Notes: generated by a model not told the origin, from the letters alone. 64,000 nt of DNA from Sphaerotilus microaerophilus (GCF_023734135.1 NZ_AP025730.1:1054001-1118000); one strand, 5' to 3'; positions 27,294 through 37,831 are shown, counted from the stretch's first letter. Numbers and translations: made by a program.

Positions 27294-30078
27294 GGCGCAA
27301 ACCCGATCGGAACTGATCGACCAGCAACTTGCCTCGGCAGGCTGGGACCTGAAAGATCCGACCCAGGTGGTTGAGGAATTTGACATTCTTACTGCCTTGC
27401 CCGATGGGGTAGCGGAACCGCGCACGCCCTATGAGGGCCACCAATTCAGCGATTACGTACTGCTCGGCAAACACCGCAAGCCGCTGGCAGTGATCGAGGC
27501 CAAAAAGACCAGCCGCGATGCCGCCATCGGCCGCGAGCAAGCGAAGCAGTACTGCTACAACATTCAGAAGCAGCTAGGTTGCGAGTTGCCGTTCTGCTTC
27601 TACACCAACGGTCACGAGCTCTATTTCTGGGATCTAGAGAACGCGCCGCCGCGCAAGGTGGTCGGCTTTCCCACCCGCAACGATCTGGAGCGCTTTGCCT
27701 ACATCCGCCGCAATCGCAAGCCGTTGACGCAGGAGTTCATCAACACCTCGATTGCCGGCCGCGACTATCAGATCCGTGCGATTCGCTCAGTGCTCGACGG
27801 CATCGAGCAGAAACGACGCAACTTCCTCCTGGTGATGGCCACCGGCACCGGCAAAACGCGAACTTGCATTGCCATGGTCGATGCCTTGATGCGCGCCGGG
27901 CATGCAGAAAAGGTGCTGTTTCTTGTGGACCGCATCGCATTGCGAGAGCAGGCGTTGGCTGCCTTCAAGGAGCACATGCCCAACGAGCCGCGCTGGCCGA
28001 ATGTGGGCGAAAAGCTGATTACGACGGATCGCCGTGTGTACGTCGCCACCTACCCGACGATGCTGAACATCATTCGGGACAAGGCGCAGTCCCTCTCGCC
28101 GCACTTCTTCGATTTCATCGTCGTCGACGAGAGCCATCGATCCATCTACAACACCTTCGGCGAAGTCCTCGACTACTTCAAGGCCATCACGCTGGGCCTG
28201 ACGGCCACGCCAACCGACATCATCGACCACAACACCTTCCAGCTTTTCCATTGCGAAGACGGCATTCCCACGTTTGCCTACACCTATGAAGAAGCCGTGA
28301 ACAACCTGCCGCCCTACCTCTGCAACTTCCAGGTCATGAAGATTCAGACTAAGTTCCAGATGGAAGGCATCAGCAAGCGCACGATTTCCCTGGAAGACCA
28401 AAAGAAGCTGATCCTCCAGGGCAAGGAGGTTGAAGACATCAACTTCGAGGGCACTCAGCTTGAAAAGCAGGTGATCAACAAGGGCACCAACACCCTGATC
28501 GTCCGCGAGTTCATGGAGGAAGCCATCAAGGACGCCAATGGCGTGCTGCCCGGCAAGACCATCTTCTTTTGCGCCACCAAGGCCCATGCCCGGCGCATGG
28601 AAGAAATCTTCGACAAGCTCTACCCGCAACACCACGGTGAGCTGGCCAAGGTGCTGGTGTCAGACGACCCGCGCGTTTACGGCAAAGGCGGCCTGCTCGA
28701 CCAGTTCACCAACAACGACATGCCTCGCATCGCCATCAGCGTGGACATGCTCGACACCGGCATCGACGTGCGCGAAATCGTCAACCTAGTGTTCGCCAAG
28801 CCGGTCTACTCGTACACCAAGTTCTGGCAGATGGTCGGGCGCGGCACACGCCTGCTGGAAACCAGCAAGCCCAAGCCCTGGTGCCTTGAGAAGGATCTGT
28901 TCCTGATCCTCGACTGCTGGGACAACTTCGAATACTTCAAGCTCAACCCCAAGGGCAAGGACCTGAAAGCCCAGTTGCCGCTGCCGGTGCGACTGGTGGG
29001 CCTGCGCCTCGACAAGATTGAAAAGGCCAATGACAGCGGCCATGCCGACATTGCTGCGCGGGAAATCGCCAAGCTCCGCCTACAGATCAGCGCACTGCCC
29101 AACGAGTCGGTGGTGATCAAGGAAGCCGCCGCTGCGCTGGCGCGGCTGGACGACGACAACTTCTGGATCAGTCTCAGCCACCACCGCCTGGAGTTCCTGC
29201 GCGCAGACATCAAGCCGCTGTTCCGCACCGTGTCCGAGGCCGACTTCAAGGCCATGCGCTTCGAGCGCGACCTGCTGGAGTACTCGCTGGCCCTTTTGAG
29301 CGAAGAAAAAGAACAGGCCGACACCCTCAAGGAAGGCATCGTCGAGCAGATCAGCGAACTGCCGCTCTCCGTCAGCTTCGTCAAGCAGGAAGAGGCCCTG
29401 ATCCGCGCCGCGCAAACCAGCCACTACTGGGCCAAGGCGGATGAAGACGCCTTCGACGAACTGGTCGCCAAACTCGGCCCCTTGATGAAGTTCCGGGAGG
29501 GATCTACCGGCCAAGAGCAGACCCACCTCGATCTGGCCGATGAACTGCATAAAAAGGAATGGGTGGAGTTCGGTCCACAGCACGAGGCGGTCAGCATCAC
29601 CCGCTACCGCGAAATGGTAGAGAACCTGATTGCCGAACTCACCGTGCACAACCCGGTGCTGCAGAAGATCAAGAACGGCGAGGCAGTGAGCAGCGAAGAG
29701 GCCAATGAACTGGCCGAACTGCTGCACGAAGAACACCCGCACATCACCGAAGACCTGCTGCGCCAGGTCTACAGGAACCGCAAGGCGCGCTTCATCCAGT
29801 TCATCCGCCACATCCTGGGTATCGAGGTGCTCAGGAGCTTCCCGGACGAGGTCAGCGCAGCCTTCGATCAATTCATCCGCGCCCACACGACGCTCAGCAG
29901 CCGGCAGATGGAATTCCTCAATCTGCTGAAGGGCTTCATCATCGAGCGCGAAAAGGTGGAGAAGAAGGACCTGATCAACGCCCCCTTCACGGTCATCCAT
30001 CCGCAAGGCATCCGTGGCGTGTTCGGCCCAATTGAAATCAACGAGATCCTGCAGTTGACCGAACGGTTGGCTGCCTAA
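27280..30078 (+). CDS. hsdR: Type I restriction enzyme, R subunit
   Basis: Motor and nuclease subunit, 932 residues. The N-terminal PD-(D/E)xK nuclease is visible as LAVIEAKKTSRD (about residue 70). The SF2 helicase has Walker A MATGTGKTRT (about 186), DESHRS (about 281), and later motifs IAISVDMLDTGIDV and FWQMVGRGTRL. The C-terminal third is the EcoEI-type HsdM-binding domain. The size is typical of the EcoEI/type IB-like branch. It needs HsdM and HsdS for cleavage, and HsdS is frameshifted here. It starts inside the end of fic and is followed 15 bases later by hsdM. Confidence 0.93.
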   Translation: MTKTEAQTRSELIDQQLASAGWDLKDPTQVVEEFDILTALPDGVAEPRTPYEGHQFSDYVLLGKHRKPLAVIEAKKTSRDAAIGREQAKQYCYNIQKQLGCELPFCFYTNGHELYFWDLENAPPRKVVGFPTRNDLERFAYIRRNRKPLTQEFINTSIAGRDYQIRAIRSVLDGIEQKRRNFLLVMATGTGKTRTCIAMVDALMRAGHAEKVLFLVDRIALREQALAAFKEHMPNEPRWPNVGEKLITTDRRVYVATYPTMLNIIRDKAQSLSPHFFDFIVVDESHRSIYNTFGEVLDYFKAITLGLTATPTDIIDHNTFQLFHCEDGIPTFAYTYEEAVNNLPPYLCNFQVMKIQTKFQMEGISKRTISLEDQKKLILQGKEVEDINFEGTQLEKQVINKGTNTLIVREFMEEAIKDANGVLPGKTIFFCATKAHARRMEEIFDKLYPQHHGELAKVLVSDDPRVYGKGGLLDQFTNNDMPRIAISVDMLDTGIDVREIVNLVFAKPVYSYTKFWQMVGRGTRLLETSKPKPWCLEKDLFLILDCWDNFEYFKLNPKGKDLKAQLPLPVRLVGLRLDKIEKANDSGHADIAAREIAKLRLQISALPNESVVIKEAAAALARLDDDNFWISLSHHRLEFLRADIKPLFRTVSEADFKAMRFERDLLEYSLALLSEEKEQADTLKEGIVEQISELPLSVSFVKQEEALIRAAQTSHYWAKADEDAFDELVAKLGPLMKFREGSTGQEQTHLDLADELHKKEWVEFGPQHEAVSITRYREMVENLIAELTVHNPVLQKIKNGEAVSSEEANELAELLHEEHPHITEDLLRQVYRNRKARFIQFIRHILGIEVLRSFPDEVSAAFDQFIRAHTTLSSRQMEFLNLLKGFIIEREKVEKKDLINAPFTVIHPQGIRGVFGPIEINEILQLTERLAA

Positions 30079-30093
30079 ATAACAAGGCACACC

Positions 30094-31758
30094 ATGCTGC
30101 AAAACAACCCTGAACTCAAAAGCAAGATCGACCAGCTCTGGAACAAGTTCTGGAGCGGCGGCATCAGCAATCCGCTCACGGCCATCGAACAGATTACCTA
30201 CTTGTTGTTCATGAAACGCCTCGACGAGCTTGACGCAAAGCGCCAAGCCGATGCGGAATGGGTGGGCACTGAATATCGTTCAAAGTTCAGCGGATTCTGG
30301 ATACCGCCAGAGTACAGGCAGCAACCGGAACCAGGCCGGTATGCGGTTGACCGGGCTCTGCTGCGCTGGAGCGAATTCAAGAACATGCAGGCTGAAGAGA
30401 TGCTGCAACACGTGCAGGGCAAGGTGTTTCCCTTCCTCAAGGACCTGAACGGAGCGGAGAGCAAATTCACCCACCATATGCGAAATGCCGTGTTCATCAT
30501 CCCCAAACCAGCCCTGCTGGTGGAGGCGGTGAAAACCATTGATGACCTCTTCGAGGTCATGGAGCGCGATTCGCGCGAGAACGGCCAGGCATTCCAGGAT
30601 ATCCAGGGCGATGTCTATGAAATGCTTCTCTCAGAAATTGCCACCGCCGGCAAGAACGGCCAGTTCCGCACCCCGCGCCACATCATCAAGCTGATGGCCG
30701 ACCTGGTGCAGCCGCAACTGGGCCACAAGATTGCCGACCCAGCCTGCGGTTCAGGCGGCTTTCTGCTCGGCGCGTATCAGTACATCGTTACCGAACTGGC
30801 GAAAAAAGCGGGTGCCCAAGACCTCAAGCCCGATGAAGACGGTTTCACCCGCACCTCGGTAGCGGCAGCGCTCACCGAAAGGGCGCAGGCCATTCTGGCC
30901 AGCTCGCTCTGGGGCTACGACATCGACCAGACCATGGTGCGCCTGGGGCTGATGAACCTGATGATGCACGGCATCGACGAGCCGCACATCGACTACAAGG
31001 ACACCCTCAGCAAGAGCTACACCGAGGAAGCCGAATACGACATCGTCATGGCCAACCCGCCCTTCACTGGCAGCATCGACAAGGGCGACATCAACGAGCA
31101 CCTGCAACTGGCCACCACCAAGACCGAGTTGCTGTTTGTCGAGAACATCTACCGCCTGCTCAAGAAGGGCGGCACCGCTTGCGTGATCGTGCCGCAGGGC
31201 GTGCTGTTCGGCTCCGGTAGTGCTTTTAAAACCCTGCGCCAGATGCTCGTGGAGCGGTGCGACCTCAAAGCAGTGATCATCCTGCCCAGTGGCGTGTTCA
31301 AACCCTATGCTGGGGTCAGCACCGCCATCCTGTTATTCACCAAGGTCTGGGGGCCGAGAGACAGGGTGAGCAAACCCGCCACCGAGCACGTCTGGTTCTA
31401 CGAAATGGCCGCCGACGGCTATTCGCTGGACGACAAGCGCAGCAAGCAGGAAGGCTACGGCGATCTGCAAGACATCGTCGCCAGATATCACGCCCGCGAT
31501 GCCGCCACTGACACCGACCGCACCGCCAAATGCTTCATGGTGCCGCGCACCGAGATTGCGGACGAGAAGAACAACTACGACCTCTCGCTCTCACGCTACA
31601 AGCAGGATGTCTTCGAGGAGCCGCGCTACGACGCGCCGGGAGTGATTCTGGATCGCCTGATCCAGGCCGAGGTGGGGGATGTAGACGAAGCGGATCTCGC
31701 CAATGTGCGAAGCGGCATCGTGCGCGAGCTGCTGGAGTTGAAGGGGATGGTGGGATGA
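30094..31758 (+). CDS. hsdM: Type I DNA methyltransferase, M subunit
   Basis: N6-adenine methyltransferase of 554 residues. The HsdM N-terminal helical domain is at 1-150 (LWNKFWSGGISNPLTAIEQITYLLFMKRLDELD). SAM motif I is DPACGSGGFLLGAYQYI (about residue 216) and the catalytic motif IV is NPPF (about 321). It requires HsdS for DNA recognition. The stop overlaps the hsdS start by 4 bases (ATGA). Confidence 0.95.
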   Translation: MLQNNPELKSKIDQLWNKFWSGGISNPLTAIEQITYLLFMKRLDELDAKRQADAEWVGTEYRSKFSGFWIPPEYRQQPEPGRYAVDRALLRWSEFKNMQAEEMLQHVQGKVFPFLKDLNGAESKFTHHMRNAVFIIPKPALLVEAVKTIDDLFEVMERDSRENGQAFQDIQGDVYEMLLSEIATAGKNGQFRTPRHIIKLMADLVQPQLGHKIADPACGSGGFLLGAYQYIVTELAKKAGAQDLKPDEDGFTRTSVAAALTERAQAILASSLWGYDIDQTMVRLGLMNLMMHGIDEPHIDYKDTLSKSYTEEAEYDIVMANPPFTGSIDKGDINEHLQLATTKTELLFVENIYRLLKKGGTACVIVPQGVLFGSGSAFKTLRQMLVERCDLKAVIILPSGVFKPYAGVSTAILLFTKVWGPRDRVSKPATEHVWFYEMAADGYSLDDKRSKQEGYGDLQDIVARYHARDAATDTDRTAKCFMVPRTEIADEKNNYDLSLSRYKQDVFEEPRYDAPGVILDRLIQAEVGDVDEADLANVRSGIVRELLELKGMVG

Positions 31759-33346
31759 GCTGGACCCCTAAGCCTCTACGTGAACTCTTGGAACAGTCGG
31801 GCCGCCACCGTGCTGGCGATCAGGATTTGCCAGTCCTTTCGATCACCATGAAGCATGGCTTGGTCGATCAAGCAGACAAGTTCAAGAAGCGCGTCGCCAG
31901 TTCAGACACCTCGAACTATCGTGTCGCATACAAGAACGAATTGGTTGTCGGCTTCCCGATTGATGAAGGTGTCCTCGGATTTCAGACGAAGTATCCAGCA
32001 GGAATCGTTAGTCCAGCGTATGACATCTGGACGCTACGAAGCAAAGTCGATTCCCACATCCCCTACCTTGAACGATATTTGCGATCGGCACAGGCAAGGC
32101 TTCATATGCCTCGCGCATGCAAGGTGCTGTTGCACGGCGGCGCAGCCTAACAAAAACGGACTTCCTCAACCTGAAAATTCCGTTCCCGCCTCTCGACGAC
32201 CAAATCCGCATTGCCCATCTGCTCGGCAAAGTGGAAGGTCTAATTGCACAGCGCAAACAACACCTGCAACAACTTGATGACCTGATCAAGAGCATCTTCT
32301 TGGGTATGTTTGGAGACCCGGTGCGGAATGAGAAGGGGTGGGATAAGCCAGAGCTAAAGGCCTTCGGCAAGATTTCCACGGGCAATACCCCACCCAGAAA
32401 TGAACCCGCAAACTACGATGATGATTTCATCGAATGGATCAAGACTGACAACATCACTGGTGATGCTGTTTTCGTCACGCCCTCCACCGAGCATCTTTCT
32501 GAAGTTGGTGCGCGAAAGGCGAGAACAGTTACAGCAGGCGCCTTGCTCGTGGCCTGTATCGCAGGCAGCGTCGAATCAATTGGGCGTGCAGCGCTTACGA
32601 ATAGGATGGTGTCCTTCAATCAGCAGATCAATGCCATTCAGCCTGGCCGAGATGTGTCCCCCCTGTATTTATATGGCTTGTTAAAGTTGTCTCGGGCTTA
32701 CATACAGAGCCATGCTGCGAAGGGAATGAAGAAGATTCTGACGAAGGGTGACTTCGAGAAGATCACGATGATCAAGCCGCCCTTTGAGCTCCAGAATCAA
32801 TTCGCTGTAGTCGTCGAAAAAGTCGAAGCCCTCAAGTCCCGCTACCAGCAAAGCCTGACCGACCTCGAAGCCCTCTACGGTGCCCTGAGCCAGCAGGCCT
32901 TCAAGGGCGAGCTGGATTTGTCGCGGGTGACCCTGCCTGCCACCTCCATTGAAGGAGAAAAAACCGTGGCCGCTGCCGTGCCTGCACCCATCACCACGCC
33001 GGTGATCGAGCTGCCCGACACCGATTTGCTGCTGCCCGCACTGCAAGATCGCACACAGCTGGCGCCGCTGCTGCGTTTCTGGCTGGAGGCCTATCGCACG
33101 CAGTTGGGCAGTGCGGCTTTCTCCCTCGAACGCTTCATCGCCGCCGCGCAAGCCCGGCTGGCGGAACTGCACCCGGACAATGATTTCGCACTGGGCGCGA
33201 GCGACTACGAACAGATCAAGACTTGGGTGTTCGAGGCGCTGAGCACCGGCAGTCTTGTGCAGGCGATAAACGTCAGCCACTACGACGAAAACACAGGCGA
33301 AGCAGTCTCGGGAAACATGATTGAGCTGAAGGCCAATCAGTCATGA
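31755..33346 (+). pseudogene. hsdS: Type I specificity subunit, frameshifted
   Basis: The reading frame opened at 31755 (MSWTPKPLRELLEQSG) covers the first target-recognition domain but leaves the correct frame near 32103-32107 and ends at 32150. The correct continuation (YASRMQGAVARRRSLTKTDFLNLKIPFPPLDDQ) is in the -1 frame, with ATG at 32117, and runs to 33346 through the spacer coiled coil (KVEGLIAQRKQHLQQLDDLI) and the second recognition domain. One missing base in CTTCATATGCC explains it. The second fragment alone could act as a half-subunit. A ~130-residue C-terminal extension after about 32930 is unusual for HsdS. The next gene overlaps by 4 bases. Confidence 0.85.
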
Positions 33347-35133
33347 AGCTGCTGCGCCTGAAGATCACGGACCCGGACGGTTTCCGCAGCCTGCCTTGCG
33401 GTTTTGAGCACCATTTCCGCACCGAGTGGAACTTGCAGGACGAGCTGGCGCAAGCGAACGACTTTGCGCCCTTCGTTTGCGCTGGGCCCAATGGCAGCGG
33501 CAAGTCCAACCTGCTCGAAGCGCTGGCAGCCATCTTCTTTCAGCTGGAAGTGCTGCGCGTGCGCCGCAGCTTTTTGCCCGAAGCCTTGCAGGACGAGGCG
33601 CCGGATGTTTCTCCCGTAGCCTTTGAACTGGATTACCTGATCCGCGTGCCCGCCGAGTACCGCAGCCCCGACAGCCCGCCGTGGGCGAAGGTGGGTGTGT
33701 GGAAGAACGCCGGCGAATCGGTGCGCTTTCTTTGGGAGAACCAAGGCGACTTCAGCACCGATGTGTACGAGGCGTTCAAGGGCGGACACGCCGACATCCT
33801 GCTGCCGCAGTACGTGCTGGGCTACTCCTCAGGCGAGAACGAAATCCTCAGTCTGCCGTTTTTCAAAATGCGCTTTGTGCAGTTCGACGAATACTGGACT
33901 GCACTGGCCAAAAAGCTGCCGTATCCCGGTCGCCCAGATGCGAGGTTGGCATACCTGGACAGCGGATTCAGTCAGGTCATCCTGTTGTGCAATCTGCTGT
34001 TTCAGGATGAGGCCACTTTGCAGCCTTTCCGCGAGGACATTGGCATTGATGAAATCAGGGAATTTCGTATCATCCTGCGCCGGAGTGTTCCAGTCACGCG
34101 TCAGCAGCTGGCAGCCTTCACATCGGGTGAATTCATGTTGCCCACTGAGACGGAGGACGGTCGTTTCGCGGATGCCGATGCGGTCTATCTTGACCCCGCC
34201 ACCGGAGACTATCGTCTCAAGCTGTTGCGAGGCTTAGAGGCGAATGAGCGCACACAAAATACCTCCATCATCGAGAAGCTCAAGCGCTGCGCCACGCTGC
34301 ATTTCCACGATGATGCCTCGGACACACTGACCCTTGATTACTGGGTCAATGAGCATACCAAGCAGGCCTTCCGCGCCAACTTTGATGATTCGCCTTTGGC
34401 CTTGTTCCAGGCACTGCAAGTTCTCCTGGCGCTGAACCTTTACCCGGTTAGCGAATCCCTGAAGGCAGATCTCTATACCTCGACCAGTCACTACGTCAGT
34501 GAGACGGTTCCGACCTTGGCGTCCGATGAGCGCGCCATGCGAATTAAGAACTTTTATTTCACAAAACAGGGCGTTGAGAAGCCGATGCTTCTCAAAGAAT
34601 TGTCGGACGGCGAGCATCAATTGCTTCACAGCCTTGGGCTGTGTTTGCTGTTTCGAGGGACCAACAGCCTGTTCCTGCTCGACGAGCCCGAAACGCATTT
34701 CAACCCGGACTGGCGCGCCAACTTCATCAGCCGCTTGCGCCAGTGCCTGCCCGGCAACGGTGAGTTCGCGCAAGAGATGCTGATCACCACCCACACGCCA
34801 TTCCTGATTTCCGACAGCAAACCGGACAAGGTGCTGGTGTTTGCCAAGGACAAAGCCAGTGGCAAGGTCAGCATCCGCCACCCGGACTACAACACGCTGG
34901 GCGCGTCGATCAACAAGATCACCATGAGCACCTTCGGCAAGCGCGAAACCATCGGCGGCCATGCGCAGGCCTTGCTGGAGGCGTTGCGGGCCCGCTTTGA
35001 ACAGGGCATCGAAGACAAGGAAATCCTGATCACTGAGATTCACCAGCAGCTTGGTGACTCGGTAGAAAAGGTGCTGTTGATCAAGGCCATTCTCGACGGT
35101 GATCAGCCTGGAAATAGGGAGGCTCAGGGCTGA
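33343..35133 (+). CDS. Restriction-associated AAA/ABC-type ATPase (PtuA-like)
   Basis: ATPase of 596 residues. Walker A is GPNGSGKSNLLEA (about residue 48). The ABC-type signature region is LKELSDGEHQLLHSLGLCLL, and Walker B is LFLLDEPETHFNPDWR (about 444), followed by an H-loop-like ITTHTPFLIS. This is an SMC/OLD-like ATPase without a TOPRIM domain. Paired with the HNH gene behind it, the arrangement equals the Septu system (ATPase PtuA, HNH PtuB). It is joined to hsdS by a 4-base overlap and to the HNH gene by TGATG, so it was co-expressed with the restriction enzyme. Confidence 0.85.
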   Translation: MKLLRLKITDPDGFRSLPCGFEHHFRTEWNLQDELAQANDFAPFVCAGPNGSGKSNLLEALAAIFFQLEVLRVRRSFLPEALQDEAPDVSPVAFELDYLIRVPAEYRSPDSPPWAKVGVWKNAGESVRFLWENQGDFSTDVYEAFKGGHADILLPQYVLGYSSGENEILSLPFFKMRFVQFDEYWTALAKKLPYPGRPDARLAYLDSGFSQVILLCNLLFQDEATLQPFREDIGIDEIREFRIILRRSVPVTRQQLAAFTSGEFMLPTETEDGRFADADAVYLDPATGDYRLKLLRGLEANERTQNTSIIEKLKRCATLHFHDDASDTLTLDYWVNEHTKQAFRANFDDSPLALFQALQVLLALNLYPVSESLKADLYTSTSHYVSETVPTLASDERAMRIKNFYFTKQGVEKPMLLKELSDGEHQLLHSLGLCLLFRGTNSLFLLDEPETHFNPDWRANFISRLRQCLPGNGEFAQEMLITTHTPFLISDSKPDKVLVFAKDKASGKVSIRHPDYNTLGASINKITMSTFGKRETIGGHAQALLEALRARFEQGIEDKEILITEIHQQLGDSVEKVLLIKAILDGDQPGNREAQG

Positions 35134-35922
35134 TGTTGTTTCCGTACACCTATGTCCCGCACCAGATGGAGAAGATGCAGACCTTCATCGACTTCATCTT
35201 TTATGAGGTCTGGTGCAAGGCTCCAGTCGGCCTGGTTTTTCATCCTGATCTGTTCGTTGGAAATTCAGACCTAAAGGAGATCATGGCGGAGTTTGGATTC
35301 TCTGCAAAGGCGGCAGAGCGGGGGAAGACGTTTTACAAAGACGTGAAAGCGATCTACGAACTATTTGCGCCACTCTCAGCGACGGAGATCGATCAATTCA
35401 AGTGTTGGTACCAAGGCAATAACGATCTGGAAAAAGTATGCGCTAATGATCCGGCAACACACGTCGCTCGTTACGCTGACATTGCCATCAATCACAAAGA
35501 CCTTGCAGCCCAACTTGGCGCATTCTTCAGAGACTTGTACTCGCAGTCGCTTCTAGGACTCGCCGCACTGCGCGCCAAGATCGGTGACATCGACAATCAT
35601 TACAAGACCTTTGTAAAAATCAACAATACTGGGAAGTGCCCGTTTTGCGGCATGAGCGATTTGCTAGGGCCGAACCACACTCCTCGTGAAGCCTACGATC
35701 ACTACTTCCCCAAAGCACTTTACCCGTTTAACTCCATCAACTTTCGCAATCTTGTCCCGGCCTGTCATCACTGCAATAGCAGCTACAAAACCAGCAAGGA
35801 TCCCGCCTATCCGATCAAGGATCCAGCAGGGGCGGTTCATCGCCGTCCGATCTTCTACCCCTACAAGACAACGCCGCATTCCATTGAGCTGCAAATCGAC
35901 CTGCAGCATGCAGACATTGCCA
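35133..35922 (+). pseudogene. HNH nuclease (PtuB-like), 5' part, split by IS1634-family element
   Basis: The first 263 codons of an HNH-type nuclease. A zinc-binding CPFCG lies at about residue 169, followed by DHYFPKALYPFNSINFRNLVPACHHCNSSYK, which contains the catalytic His, the Asn and the second Cys pair. The frame then enters the IS and stops after 28 foreign codons (at 36008). Removing the IS and one 6-base duplication joins it in frame to 37832-38124 and gives a 360-residue protein. The HNH core is upstream of the break, so the truncated product may keep some activity. Confidence 0.85.
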
Positions 35923-37825
35923 CCGAAGTTCGACACTTTGCGCCCTTTTGGCGAGGCCGATCTCAATCCCGACAAGCACTTGGCGACGTTTTGAGAGAAG
36001 GTTTGTAGTGGCACGTTTGCGGAATTCATGTATTGGCACTATCCTGCCTTTTGGCTATACTCGCAGGCCATGTTCATCAAGCTCACGCGGTCCGGTGGAC
36101 GCAGCTACGCCCAGCTGGTCGAGTCCTTCCGCGATGAGCAAGGCCGCCCGCGGCAGCGCACCCTGGCCACCCTGGGCCGCACCGATGAGATCGGCGGCCA
36201 GGTCGATTCGCTGCTGCAGGGCCTGCTGCGCGTGAAGGGTCGCCCTGCCGCGCTGGCCTCGCCGCCCCAGGTGCAGTTCGAGTCCGCGCTGGCCTTGGGC
36301 GATGTCTGGGTGCTGCACCAGCTCTGGCACGAGTTGGGCTTTGATCGGCTGCACGCGGTGTTCCGCCGTGCGCGCTACACCACCCCGGTGGAACAGGCCA
36401 TCCGCGTGATGGTGTTCAACCGGCTTTGTGATGCCGATTCCAAGCTCGGTGCGCTGCGCTGGTTGCAGACAGTGGCGATGCCCGATGTCGATCCCGGGTC
36501 GATCACCCACCAGCACCTGCTGCGCAGCATGGACGCGCTGATGGATCACCAGGCCAGCGTGGACGATTGCGTGGCGCAGTTGCTGCGCCCGCTCATCGAC
36601 GAGCAGTTGTCGGTGGTGTTCTATGACCTGACGACCATCCGGGTCGAGGGGCTGAGCCAGCAACGCGATGACGTGCGCAAGTTCGGCATGTCCAAGGAAG
36701 GTGTCGTTGCCCGGCAGTTCCTGCTGGGCGTGGTGCAGACGGCCGATGGCCTGCCGATCTACCACGAGGTGTTCGACGGCAACGCCAGCGAGGGCCCCAC
36801 GCTCAAGCCCACACTGGAGCGCGTGCTGCAGCGCTACCCGCATGTGAAGCGCCTGGTGGTGGTGGCCGATCGGGGGCTGCTGTCGCTGGACAACCTGCAG
36901 ATGCTCAGCGAGCTGAAGCTGCCGGGCGATCGGGCACTGGAGTTCATCCTGGCCGTGCCCGGGCGCCGGCATGGGGACTTCGTCGAACTGCTGGCGCCAC
37001 TGCAGGCCAGGGCTGAAGGCTCAGCCGCCGAGGTGATCGACGAGCTGAGCTGGCAAGGCCATCGCCTGGTGGTGGCGCACAACGCGCAGCAGGCCGCCGA
37101 TCTCACCCAGCGCCGACGTGATCGCATCACGGCGTTGCAGGTGCGCGCCCAGGCACTGACCGGCAAGCTCGACGAACAGGACGCCGGCCAGAGCCAGCGC
37201 GGGCGCAAGCTGTCTGACAGCGGCGCCAAGGCGCGCTTCTTCCACGAGGTGTGCGAGGCGCACTTGGCCAACATCATCCGGGTGGACCTGAAGTCCGAGC
37301 TGTTCACCTACGACATCGACCACGTCGCCCAGGCGCGCGCAGAGGCGATGGACGGCAAGCTGCTGCTGGTGAGCAACGTGCATGACCTGAGCGCCCAGCA
37401 GATCGTGGCGCGCTACAAGAGCCTGGCTGACATCGAGCGTGGCTTCCATGTGCTGAAGTCCGAGATCGAGATTGCGCCGGTGTTCCACCGGCTGCCCGAG
37501 CGCATCCGCGCGCACGCCAGCATCTGCTTCATGGCGCTGGTGCTGCACCGGGTGATGCGCCAGCGCTTGAGGCTGGCCGGCAGCCCCCTGTCGCCCGAGG
37601 CCGCGCTGCAGCAGCTGCGCCGCGTCCAGCGTCACCAAGTGCGCATCGACGGCGCCGAGCCCATCGCCGGCATCTCCACCATCCACCAGGACCAGGCTGA
37701 CACCCTGGATGCACTCAAGATCAAGAAACCCAGCCTCGACGCCCAAATGTCCCTGCTGTAGTGGCGCGCCGCAAGGTCGCCACTAAGCAAATCAAGGACT
37801 TGGCGAGGTTGGTGTCGAACTTCGG
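35923..37825 (+). mobile_element. IS1634-family insertion sequence
   Basis: Element of 1903 bases. The terminal inverted repeats are CCGAAGTTCGACAC (35923-35936) and its complement (37812-37825), perfect over 14 bases. It is flanked by the 6-base target duplication TTGCCA (35917-35922 and 37826-37831). A second, internal inverted repeat beginning TAGTGGC lies at 36006 and 37785. It carries one intact transposase gene and splits the HNH gene. Confidence 0.9.
36070..37761 (+). CDS. IS1634-family transposase
   Basis: Transposase of 563 residues of the IS4-related DDE superfamily. The family N-terminus MFIKLTRSGGRSYAQLVESFRDEQGRPRQRTLATLGR is distinctive. DDE positions: Asp in VVFYDLTTIRVEG, Asp in VVVADRGLLSLDNL, and the C-terminal DIERGFHVLKSEIEIAPVFHRLPERIRAHASICF with Glu and the IS1634-type R-H pattern. 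The start ATG at 36070 gives the family N-terminus. The frame is intact. Confidence 0.93.
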   Translation: MFIKLTRSGGRSYAQLVESFRDEQGRPRQRTLATLGRTDEIGGQVDSLLQGLLRVKGRPAALASPPQVQFESALALGDVWVLHQLWHELGFDRLHAVFRRARYTTPVEQAIRVMVFNRLCDADSKLGALRWLQTVAMPDVDPGSITHQHLLRSMDALMDHQASVDDCVAQLLRPLIDEQLSVVFYDLTTIRVEGLSQQRDDVRKFGMSKEGVVARQFLLGVVQTADGLPIYHEVFDGNASEGPTLKPTLERVLQRYPHVKRLVVVADRGLLSLDNLQMLSELKLPGDRALEFILAVPGRRHGDFVELLAPLQARAEGSAAEVIDELSWQGHRLVVAHNAQQAADLTQRRRDRITALQVRAQALTGKLDEQDAGQSQRGRKLSDSGAKARFFHEVCEAHLANIIRVDLKSELFTYDIDHVAQARAEAMDGKLLLVSNVHDLSAQQIVARYKSLADIERGFHVLKSEIEIAPVFHRLPERIRAHASICFMALVLHRVMRQRLRLAGSPLSPEAALQQLRRVQRHQVRIDGAEPIAGISTIHQDQADTLDALKIKKPSLDAQMSLL

Positions 37826-37831
37826 TTGCCA

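Noticed and set aside
36006..37785. TAGTGGC inverted repeats as the ends of the IS1634-family element
   Set aside because: No target duplication flanks them; the outer CCGAAGTTCGACAC repeats with TTGCCA duplications fit exactly.
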